Assembly (NCBI GenBank): GCA_035656335.1
Contig: DASRSS010000219.1
Coordinates: forward strand, 1-16,345
Origin: DASRSS01 sp035656335
Lineage (GTDB): Bacteria; Actinomycetota; Actinomycetes; Mycobacteriales; Jatrophihabitantaceae
Length of the DNA stretch: 16,345 bases
Direction of reading: 5' to 3'
Below are positions 7,179-12,330 of this stretch, piece after piece. The notes beneath the pieces are model-generated. The model made no database searches. It saw nothing but the letters and a program-made list of their open reading frames with translations, and was not told the DNA's origin. Both the position numbers and the translations under genes were made by a program. Each line of letters starts with the position of its first letter. The first letter of the stretch is position 1.

Positions 7179-7604
7179 TCAGATGCGGCCGGCGGAGTCG
7201 GCCAGCATGCGCAGTCCGGTGACGATGCCGCCGGTCAGGTCGCCGTTGGCGAACGCGGCCCGCATCGCGAGCGCGGCCAGGGCGCAGGCCCGGTTCGGCA
7301 GCCGCTTGGACGACTCCGGACCGGTGACGATGTGCAGGGTGCGCTGGCCGGGCGAGATCGCGAGCAGCACCGCGTCGTCGGTGAGCCGCTCGAACAGCGC
7401 CTCGGCGTGCGCGCGGGTCGGCGCGTGCAGTTCGCCCACGTAGACCGAGAAGACCAGTCCGGTCTCGCGGCTGGACAGGGTCAGCGCCTCGTCCATGCGG
7501 GTCAGCTGGTTGGCGTTGAACGCCTGGTCGAAGGACTTGGTGCCGGGCCCGTACTGGACGGTGCCGTTACCGCTGCCGCTGACCTTCGCGACGTCACCAC
7601 TCAC
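7179..7604 (-). CDS. DUF5130 family protein (Rv2468c-like)
   Basis: A 141-residue protein of the actinobacterial DUF5130 family, which resembles the TPM fold; its biochemical role is not known. The recognisable core is LTRMDEALTLSSRETGLVFS, VYVGELHAPTRAHAEALF and AVLLAISPGQRTLHIVTG. The C-terminal part, ALAALAMRAAFANGDLTGGIVTGL, is amphipathic. No signal peptide is evident. GTG 7604 is chosen because a G-rich site (GGGGGTG) lies about 6 nt upstream; an in-frame TTG at 7619 and GTG at 7613 are less well placed. The start lies inside the end of the ctaJ gene, an 11-nt overlap that indicates translational coupling. The pairing with a CtaJ-like gene next to pepN is the mycobacterial order. A link to the respiratory oxidase is only inference from this coupling. 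Confidence 0.8.
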   Translation of the reverse strand: MSGDVAKVSGSGNGTVQYGPGTKSFDQAFNANQLTRMDEALTLSSRETGLVFSVYVGELHAPTRAHAEALFERLTDDAVLLAISPGQRTLHIVTGPESSKRLPNRACALAALAMRAAFANGDLTGGIVTGLRMLADSAGRI

Positions 7605-7830
7605 CGCTGGCACCCCCAACCGCAGTCGTCGAACCGGACGGCAGCCCGCTCTGGTGGACGATCGCGTCCGGGTGCGGGACGTACCAGGCCGGCTCGTAGG
7701 TCCACGGGCGGCCGGGCCGGTACCGGCTCGGCTGGCGCAGCAGCGACTTGCCGTACACGCCGAGGATCACCAGCGCGATGATGCCCGCCGGAATGCACGC
7801 ATACACCAGGAAGGTCAGCCATCCGTTCAC
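7594..7830 (-). CDS. ctaJ: CtaJ-like small membrane protein of aa3-type cytochrome oxidase
   Basis: A 78-residue protein with one N-terminal transmembrane segment (about residues 5-26), then a short basic stretch (GKSLLRQPSRYRPG) and a C-terminal domain with RPWTYEPAWYVPHPDA. It ends SGSTTAVGGASGEW. Mycobacterial CtaJ, an accessory subunit seen in the III2IV2 respiratory supercomplex, has the same plan: one membrane span, a PWTH-P-type motif and a terminal GGxSGKW. The gene position beside the DUF5130 gene and near pepN also agrees. The identification is from memory of these features, so it could instead be a paralogous small actinobacterial membrane protein. Translation begins at GTG 7830 with TACGGT 6 nt upstream and no Shine-Dalgarno site. 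The amidase stop lies 42 nt upstream. Confidence 0.72.
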   Translation of the reverse strand: MNGWLTFLVYACIPAGIIALVILGVYGKSLLRQPSRYRPGRPWTYEPAWYVPHPDAIVHQSGLPSGSTTAVGGASGEW

Positions 7831-7836
7831 ACCGAC

Positions 7837-7842
7837 ACCGTA
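7837..7842 (-). promoter_or_regulatory. Likely -10 element of ctaJ, leaderless arrangement
   Basis: Minus-strand TACGGT lies 6 nt before GTG 7830, with no ribosome binding site between. This would make the ctaJ-DUF5130 pair a separate transcript beginning just after the amidase gene. No good -35 is visible. Confidence 0.45.
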
Positions 7843-7872
7843 TCCAACGCGTCCGGGACGGGTGCGGGCGGC

Positions 7873-9300
7873 TCACCAGATGGGCGGACGGCGCTCCGCC
7901 CACGGCGCGGCTGCCTCCAGCTGCGCGGCCAGGGCGAGCAGCGGCGCCTCCCCGGCGGGCCGGCCGACGAGCATCATCCCGATCGGCAACCCCTCGGCCG
8001 AGGTGTACAGCGGCAGCGAGATCGCCGGCTGCCCGGTGGTGTTGTAGATCGAGGTGTAGGGCGTGAACGCCTTCTGCCGCTCGAAGTCGGCGGCGGGGTC
8101 ACCGTCGTCGCCGACGAACCAGCCGACCGGGCGCGGCAGCATCGCGAGCGTGGGCGTGAGCACCGCGTCGAGGTGCGCGGTGGCCGCGATCGCCTTGCGC
8201 GCAAAGACGTTCAGGGCACCGAGCGCGTTCGCGAACTCAGGTCCGCTGATCGCGCGGCCGCGTTCGCGCAGGTGCCGGGTCAGCGGGCGGAGCAGCTGCT
8301 CGCCGGCCGCGTCCACCGGGATGGTCGCCGCCGACACCGCCCACACCGTCTCGAACGCGGGCACCGCCTCGGGCGGGATCGGGGCGGCGACGTCGACCAC
8401 CTCGTGCCCCAGGTCGGCGAGCAGTCTCGACGCCTGCTCCCACGCGGCACGCACCTGCGGGTCGAGCTCGGTGCCGATCGGCGAGTCCAGGTATCGGCCG
8501 ATGCGCAGCCGCCCGGGCTCGCGCTCGCACCAGCCCAGGAAGCTCTGCCCGTCCGGCAGCGGTGCGAGCGGGTTCGGGTCGCCGGGCTGCGGGATCGCGG
8601 TCGCGTCCAGGAACGCCGCCGCGTCGCGGACGGTGCGCGCGAGCGGCCCGTACACCCCGAGCCGGGACGAGTCGAAGTCCAGCGGGCCCTTGGAGATGCG
8701 TCCGCGCGAGGTCTTCAGCCCGACGAGTCCGCAGACGCTCGCGGGGATGCGGATCGACCCGCCGCCGTCGCTGCCCTGCGCGATCGGGACGATGCCCGCG
8801 GCCACCGCCGCCCCGGCTCCGCCGCTGGAGCCACCCGCCGAGCGGGTCAGGTCCCACGGCGTACGCGCGGGCGGGCCGAGGTCGGTCTCGGTGTAGCAGG
8901 GCAGGCCGAACTCCGGCGTGGCCGTCTTGCCGAGGCTGATCGTGCCGGCGGCGCGCAGCAGGGTGACGACATGGTCGTCGACGTCCGGCACCCAGTCGGC
9001 GAACGCCCACGAGCCGAGCTTGGTCGGCACGCCCTTGGTGTTGTTGAGGTCCTTGATCGCGGTCGGGACGCCGAGCAGCGGCGGCAGGGTGGTCGGGTCG
9101 GCGGCCTGCGCGACGGCTCGCTCGGCGGCCCGCGCCTGCTCGAGCGCGGCGTCGGCGGTGACGGTCACGAACGCGCCGACCTGCGGATCCTGCTCGTCGA
9201 GGCGCCGCAGCGCGTGCTCGACGAGTTCGACCGGGCTGACCTCGCGGCGGCGCACCGCGGCGGCCGCGTCCAGGGCGCTCAGCTCGTGCAGCTGCGTCAT
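7873..9300 (-). CDS. Amidase signature family hydrolase
   Basis: A 475-residue cytoplasmic enzyme of the amidase signature family, which hydrolyses carboxamides; the substrate cannot be told from sequence. The Ser-cisSer-Lys triad is intact: K83 in GVPTAIKDLNN, S158 in SAGGSSGGAGAAV and the nucleophile S182 in GSDGGGSIRIPASVCGLVGLK. The 75- and 24-residue spacings are exactly those of characterised members. Length is normal for actinobacterial amidases. A GatA role is unlikely because no gatC or gatB is adjacent and the C-terminal half (DDGDPAADFERQKAFTPYTSIYNTTGQPAISLPL) is that of the stand-alone type. ATG 9300 has no ribosome binding site but a TACCGT hexamer within a 14-bp palindrome just upstream. 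It is not part of the mycobacterial gene order here and may be an insertion between the CtaJ-like and HNH genes. Confidence 0.93.
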   Translation of the reverse strand: MTQLHELSALDAAAAVRRREVSPVELVEHALRRLDEQDPQVGAFVTVTADAALEQARAAERAVAQAADPTTLPPLLGVPTAIKDLNNTKGVPTKLGSWAFADWVPDVDDHVVTLLRAAGTISLGKTATPEFGLPCYTETDLGPPARTPWDLTRSAGGSSGGAGAAVAAGIVPIAQGSDGGGSIRIPASVCGLVGLKTSRGRISKGPLDFDSSRLGVYGPLARTVRDAAAFLDATAIPQPGDPNPLAPLPDGQSFLGWCEREPGRLRIGRYLDSPIGTELDPQVRAAWEQASRLLADLGHEVVDVAAPIPPEAVPAFETVWAVSAATIPVDAAGEQLLRPLTRHLRERGRAISGPEFANALGALNVFARKAIAATAHLDAVLTPTLAMLPRPVGWFVGDDGDPAADFERQKAFTPYTSIYNTTGQPAISLPLYTSAEGLPIGMMLVGRPAGEAPLLALAAQLEAAAPWAERRPPIW

Positions 9301-9306
9301 GTCTGC

Positions 9307-9320
9307 GGACGGTACCGTCC
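9307..9320. promoter_or_regulatory. 14-bp palindrome over the amidase -10 element
   Basis: GGACGGTACCGTCC is a perfect palindrome. Its minus-strand TACCGT (plus 9309-9314) lies 8 nt before the amidase ATG and fits the TANNNT -10 consensus. A dimeric repressor bound here would block the promoter. The operator role is inference; palindromes of this length are uncommon but can arise by chance in GC-rich DNA. Confidence 0.4.
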
Positions 9321-9412
9321 GGCGCCGCCGGCGGGCTCGACCCCAGTCGACTATGTAGTTGGTTCGATGGTGTTCTGCCCGCACACAAGCAGGCGGTGGG
9401 TTTCCAGCGGCA

Positions 9413-9418
9413 TACCGT
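9413..9418 (+). promoter_or_regulatory. Candidate -10 element for the small membrane protein gene
   Basis: TACCGT, identical to the hexamer before the amidase, lies about 31 nt before ATG 9450. A start near 9425 would leave a ~25-nt leader holding AAGGGG (9435-9440), 9 nt before the ATG. The rest of the 149-bp gap (9301-9449) shows no gene, tRNA or other structure that I recognise. Confidence 0.35.
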
Positions 9419-9449
9419 ACGACCCGCGGGCCCAAAGGGGCTGAGGTTC

Positions 9450-9659
9450 ATGATCTTGCTCGGAGCCGCTGTAGCGGTCGCGATGGTAATCGCGCTTCTC
9501 GCCGTGCTGACCGGCGTCGGTGCACGCCGCCGTGGCAGCTCGCGCTGGCAGGCCGCCGTATCAGCGGCCGGCTTCCCGCTGACGTGGATCGCCTGGTACG
9601 TGCGCGACGAGTTGTTGAAGCGTCCCAGGGGCGCGGAACGCACCGTGTTGGCCCCGTAG
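9450..9659 (+). CDS. Small hypothetical membrane protein
   Basis: A 69-residue protein beginning MILLGAAVAVAMVIALLAVL, a strong transmembrane span at 1-20. It is followed by a basic loop (ARRRGSSRWQ) and a second weakly hydrophobic segment (AAVSAAGFPLTWIAWYVRDE, about 33-52) ending in a charged tail. Small actinobacterial proteins with one or two spans and a FPLTWIxWYxxDE segment are familiar, but no function is known to me. ATG 9450 is preferred over the in-frame ATG 9396 because AAGGGG precedes it at 9 nt and the upstream extension is basic and non-conserved in character. The stop codon lies inside the left arm of a large terminator hairpin. It is divergent from the amidase and convergent with the HNH gene. 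Confidence 0.7.
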   Translation: MILLGAAVAVAMVIALLAVLTGVGARRRGSSRWQAAVSAAGFPLTWIAWYVRDELLKRPRGAERTVLAP

Positions 9660-9700
9660 CAGGGCGACATCCCGTAGCGAACCCTGCTACCGGGCCAACA
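9646..9700. terminator. Large hairpin terminator between convergent genes
   Basis: The 19-nt arms TGTTGGCCCCGTAGCAGGG (9646-9664) and CCCTGCTACCGGGCCAACA (9682-9700) pair at 18 of 19 positions around a 17-nt loop. The left arm includes the stop codon of the small membrane protein. The right arm ends 3 nt before the HNH gene stop at 9703, so the structure can end transcription from both sides. Confidence 0.75.
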
Positions 9701-9702
9701 GG

Positions 9703-10230
9703 TCAGACGGCGGGGGCAGCGGCCTCTGGGGCGGAGCCGGTCCAGCTCAGGTACGGCTGCCAGGACGGGTCCCGCTTCGACCAGCCCATCACCAGCGCGA
9801 CCGTGACCGGCGGCTGCACCGGCGGCGCGGGCAGGTGCCAGCCCAGCTCGGCCAGCAGCCGGTCGCCCTTGCGGTGGTTGCAGCGCGCGCACGCGGCCAC
9901 CACGTTCGTCCAGATGTGCTCACCGCCGCGCGACCGGGGCCGCACGTGGTCGATCGTGTCCGCGCGGGTTCCGCAGTAGGCGCACTGGTGTCCGTCGCGT
10001 TCGAGCACCGCGCGGCGGGTCAGCGGGACGGCACGGCGGTAGGGCACCCGCACGTAGCGGGACAGCCGGACCACGCTCGGCGCCGGGATGCTCACCCGCT
10101 CGGAGTGCAGCACCTGCCCGGCGGCCTCCACGATCACGGCCTTCTCGGCCAGCACCAGCACCACGGCGCGCCGCAGCGGCACGACGCAGAGCGGCTCGTA
10201 CGTCGCGTTGAGAACTAGTGCGCCGGGCAA
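9703..10230 (-). CDS. HNH endonuclease family protein (Rv2469c-like)
   Basis: A 175-residue protein with a C-terminal HNH nuclease domain. The zinc ligands are two CxxC pairs, C83/C86 (CAYC) and C114/C117 (CARC). The catalytic part is DHVRPRSRGGEHIWTNVV (D94-H95, N109) and N118-H119. The N-terminal half, LVLNATYEPLCVVPLRRAVVL to VPAPSVVRL-like IPAPSVVRLSRYVRVPYR, is the conserved partner domain of this widespread actinobacterial family, whose biological role is not established. Start: TTG 10230 gives MPGALVLNATYEPL, which lines up with streptomycete homologues as I recall them, and AAAGG lies about 7 nt upstream. The in-frame GTG at 10281 would add 17 poorly conserved residues. It follows the flavin reductase gene by 53 nt and is probably co-transcribed with it. 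Confidence 0.88.
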   Translation of the reverse strand: MPGALVLNATYEPLCVVPLRRAVVLVLAEKAVIVEAAGQVLHSERVSIPAPSVVRLSRYVRVPYRRAVPLTRRAVLERDGHQCAYCGTRADTIDHVRPRSRGGEHIWTNVVAACARCNHRKGDRLLAELGWHLPAPPVQPPVTVALVMGWSKRDPSWQPYLSWTGSAPEAAAPAV

Positions 10231-10283
10231 CAGTTCACCTTTCGACAGCACCAGTGAACCGGACAAGACGCCGCGGCGCACGT

Positions 10284-11696
10284 CTATTCGAGGTTCTGCA
10301 GCGCCTCGAGCACCGCGCGATGGATCGTCGGGAAGGCGTAATGCATGGTTCGCAGCGTCTCGATCGGCACCCTGGCGTGGACGGCGAGGGTCAGCAGGCC
10401 CAGGATCTCGCCGCCGTTCGGGGCGACCACGGTGGCGCCGACGAGCACCTCGCCGTCGGCCACCAGCTTGACGAATCCGTCGTTGCCCGGCCCGTGGATC
10501 CAGCCCCGGCTGTTGGACGGAACCGGAGCGCTGGCCACCCGGACGTGCCCGCCGTCCTGCCGCGCCTGCTGCTCGGTCTTGCCCACGCGGCCGACCTCCG
10601 GATCGGTGAACGTCGCCCAGGCCAGCCCGTGGTAACCGCCGAACGCGCGCTGCTCGCCGGCCAGGTGCGCCAGCAGCACCCGCGCCTGCCAGACCGCGAC
10701 GTGCGTGAACGCGCCGCGGCCGGTGATGTCGCCGACCGCGTACAGGCCGTCGATCGACTCGCCGTCGCGCAGCACCTGCATGTGTTCGTCCACGTCCAGC
10801 GAGCGCAGGTCGTCGGCCAGCCCGACCGAATCCAGGCCGATGCCGCTCAGGTTCGGACGGCGGCCCGCGGCGACGAGCAGTTTCGTGCCCGTGACCGTCG
10901 TACCGTCCGCCAGACTGGCCTTCGCGCCGTCGCCGCTCGCGGCCATCCGCGCGACGCCGACACCGGTGCGCACGGTGATGCCCTCACGCGCGAACACGTC
11001 GGCGATGGTCTGCGACGCCTCGGGTTCCTCGGGCATCAGCAGCCGCTCGGCGGCCTCGATCACGGTCACCGCCGAGCCGAAGCGCGCGAAGCCCTGGGCC
11101 AGCTCGCAGCCGATCGCGCCGCCGCCGATCACGATCAGCGCCGCGGGCGCCTCGCGGGCCTGCACCACCTCGCGGTTGGTCCACACCGGGCCGTCCACGC
11201 CGCTGCCGGAGGCCCGCAGCTCGGCCAGCCCCTCGATCGGCGGGATCGCGGGCGCCGTCCCCGTCGCGACCACCACGTCCGGAGCGCGGAACGCCTGCTC
11301 GCCCACGGTGACGATCAGCTGGCCGTCGGCGTCGCGCCCGGCCAGGCGCCCGGCGCCGCGCACGAACACGCCCCCGAGCTTCTCGAACCGCTCGACGGCG
11401 ACCCGGTCGTCCCAGTCGTCGGTCGCTTCGTCCCGGATGCGGTTCGCGACCGCGCTGAAGTCTGGCTGCGTCTGGGCGTGCCCGGCGAGCGCGTCCACCC
11501 GCCGGGACGCGGTCAGCACCTCGGCGCCGCGCAGGATCATCTTGGACGGGATGCAGCCGTAGTAGGGGCACTCGCCGCCGACGAGCGCGGGATCGATGCC
11601 GAGCACGCGCCGTCCGGACCGAGCGGCGGACTCGGCGACCTCCTCGCCGCCGGGGCCGAGGCCGAGCACGATCAGGTCGAAGTCGGAGCCCGTCAT
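10284..11696 (-). CDS. Class I flavin disulfide reductase (dihydrolipoamide dehydrogenase-like)
   Basis: A 470-residue NAD(P)H/FAD pyridine nucleotide-disulfide oxidoreductase. Domains in order are FAD binding (GLGPGG at 12-17), the redox pair C43/C48 in GGECPYYGCIPSK, nicotinamide nucleotide binding (VIGGGAIGCELAQGF at 189-203, then VIE with E214 suggesting NADH), a second FAD motif (GLYAVGDITGRG at 317-328) and the dimerisation domain. The C-terminal catalytic HxHPTxxE of lipoamide dehydrogenases is replaced by YAFPTIHR (453-460). The disulfide is therefore present but the usual base is not, and the natural substrate is unknown. Annotation as lpd would be unsafe. ATG 11696 has TACGGT 6 nt upstream and no ribosome binding site. 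It is divergent from glbO across a repeat array and upstream of the HNH gene. Confidence 0.9.
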   Translation of the reverse strand: MTGSDFDLIVLGLGPGGEEVAESAARSGRRVLGIDPALVGGECPYYGCIPSKMILRGAEVLTASRRVDALAGHAQTQPDFSAVANRIRDEATDDWDDRVAVERFEKLGGVFVRGAGRLAGRDADGQLIVTVGEQAFRAPDVVVATGTAPAIPPIEGLAELRASGSGVDGPVWTNREVVQAREAPAALIVIGGGAIGCELAQGFARFGSAVTVIEAAERLLMPEEPEASQTIADVFAREGITVRTGVGVARMAASGDGAKASLADGTTVTGTKLLVAAGRRPNLSGIGLDSVGLADDLRSLDVDEHMQVLRDGESIDGLYAVGDITGRGAFTHVAVWQARVLLAHLAGEQRAFGGYHGLAWATFTDPEVGRVGKTEQQARQDGGHVRVASAPVPSNSRGWIHGPGNDGFVKLVADGEVLVGATVVAPNGGEILGLLTLAVHARVPIETLRTMHYAFPTIHRAVLEALQNLE

Positions 11697-11702
11697 ATGC
11701 CG

Positions 11703-11708
11703 ACCGTA
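11703..11708 (-). promoter_or_regulatory. Likely -10 element of the flavin reductase gene, leaderless
   Basis: Minus-strand TACGGT lies 6 nt before ATG 11696, the third exact copy of this hexamer at this distance in the window. A -35 at standard spacing would fall at about 11726-11731, inside the first unit of the adjacent repeat array. Confidence 0.5.
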
Positions 11709-11723
11709 GGGGATCCTGCGCCC

Positions 11724-11829
11724 CGAGTGGCCAGTTAACGCGCGAGTGGCCAGTTGTCGCGCGAGTGGCCAGTTGTAAGTGGCCACTCGCTCCGTAAGTG
11801 GCCACCCGCCGCCGTAAGTGGCCACTCGC
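11724..11829. repeat. Six-unit inverted repeat array between divergent promoters
   Basis: Three minus-oriented units (cores starting at 11725, 11744 and 11763, reading GAGTGGCCAGTT on the plus strand) are followed by three plus-oriented units (11776-11790, 11795-11809, 11815-11829, reading TAAGTGGCCACYCGC). Read toward each flanking gene, all six fit AASTGGCCACYCGC at 19-20 bp spacing. The S is C on the flavin reductase side and G on the glbO side. The middle pair forms an 11-bp hairpin, GCGAGTGGCCA/TGGCCACTCGC, with an 8-nt loop. The array fills most of the 155-bp intergenic gap and its outer units cover the expected -35 positions of both genes. It may be an operator array or a dispersed extragenic repeat. 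Confidence 0.85.
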
Positions 11830-11839
11830 GGTCGTGTAC

Positions 11840-11845
11840 CAGAAT
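11840..11845 (+). promoter_or_regulatory. Candidate -10 element of glbO, leaderless
   Basis: CAGAAT, one mismatch from TAGAAT, lies 6 nt before GTG 11852. A -35 at normal spacing would be at about 11817-11822, within the last unit of the repeat array. The G run next to the GTG is too close to be a ribosome binding site. Confidence 0.4.
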
Positions 11846-11851
11846 GGGGGC

Positions 11852-12280
11852 GTGTCCGCTTCCAGTTCCGCGCCTGACTCGGCCCCCGACGAGGTTCCCG
11901 CCCGCGCCGACAGCTTCTTCGCGGCCGTCGGCGGTGAGCAGACCTTCCGCCGGCTGGTCGAGGCGTTCTACGCGGGCGTGGCGAACGACCCGGAGCTGCG
12001 CGCGCTCTACCCGGAGGAGGATCTGGGTCCGGCAACCGAGCGGCTCACCCTGTTCCTGATCCAGTACTGGGGCGGCCCGACGACGTACAGCGAACGGCGC
12101 GGCCACCCGCGGCTGCGCATGCGGCACGTCCCGTTCGCGATCGACTCGGCACAGCGCGACCGGTGGCTGCGGCACATGCGCGACGCCCTGGACACGCTCG
12201 ACCTGCCGCCGGCCTACGACCGCACGATCTGGGACTACCTGACCAACGCGGCCCACTCGCTGCGCAACGTCCCCGACTGA
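11852..12280 (+). CDS. glbO: Group II truncated haemoglobin O
   Basis: A 142-residue 2-on-2 globin with a ~20-residue Ser/Ala/Pro-rich N-terminal extension before the globin fold. Key residues of actinobacterial GlbO are all present: Y40 (B10) in EAFYAGV, Y53 (CD1) in ALYPEEDL, proximal H92 (F8) in GHPRLRMRHVPF and W105 (G8) in RDRWLRHM. FLIQYWGGPTTYSERRGHPRLRMRH is the family signature. The protein binds oxygen and other diatomic ligands; in mycobacteria it has been linked to membranes, respiration and NO/peroxide chemistry. GTG 11852 is chosen for the CAGAAT hexamer 6 nt upstream; an ATG at 11798 lies inside the repeat array and would add low-complexity residues. aglA follows after 50 nt, as in M. 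tuberculosis (Rv2470-Rv2471). Confidence 0.95.
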   Translation: MSASSSAPDSAPDEVPARADSFFAAVGGEQTFRRLVEAFYAGVANDPELRALYPEEDLGPATERLTLFLIQYWGGPTTYSERRGHPRLRMRHVPFAIDSAQRDRWLRHMRDALDTLDLPPAYDRTIWDYLTNAAHSLRNVPD

Positions 12281-12317
12281 ATCCGCCCCGGTTCGGGACT
12301 CGCGGCCGCCGACCCGG

Positions 12318-12323
12318 CACAAT
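12318..12323 (+). promoter_or_regulatory. Candidate -10 element of aglA, leaderless
   Basis: CACAAT lies 7 nt before GTG 12331, and there is no purine-rich ribosome binding site in the 50-bp gap after glbO beyond a GGGA directly in front of the start. The match to TANNNT is partial, so this is weak evidence on its own. Confidence 0.3.
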
Positions 12324-12330
12324 GGGACGC

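Noticed and set aside
7873..9300. Amidase considered as GatA of the Glu-tRNA(Gln) amidotransferase.
   Set aside because: No gatB or gatC lies nearby and the C-terminal half resembles stand-alone amidases.
9340..9410. GGTTCGATGG near 9361 considered as a tRNA T-arm.
   Set aside because: No matching acceptor, D or anticodon stems can be drawn around it.
11724..11829. Repeat array considered as a CRISPR.
   Set aside because: Units are ~14 bp with only 4-6 bp between them, half are inverted and no cas gene is near.
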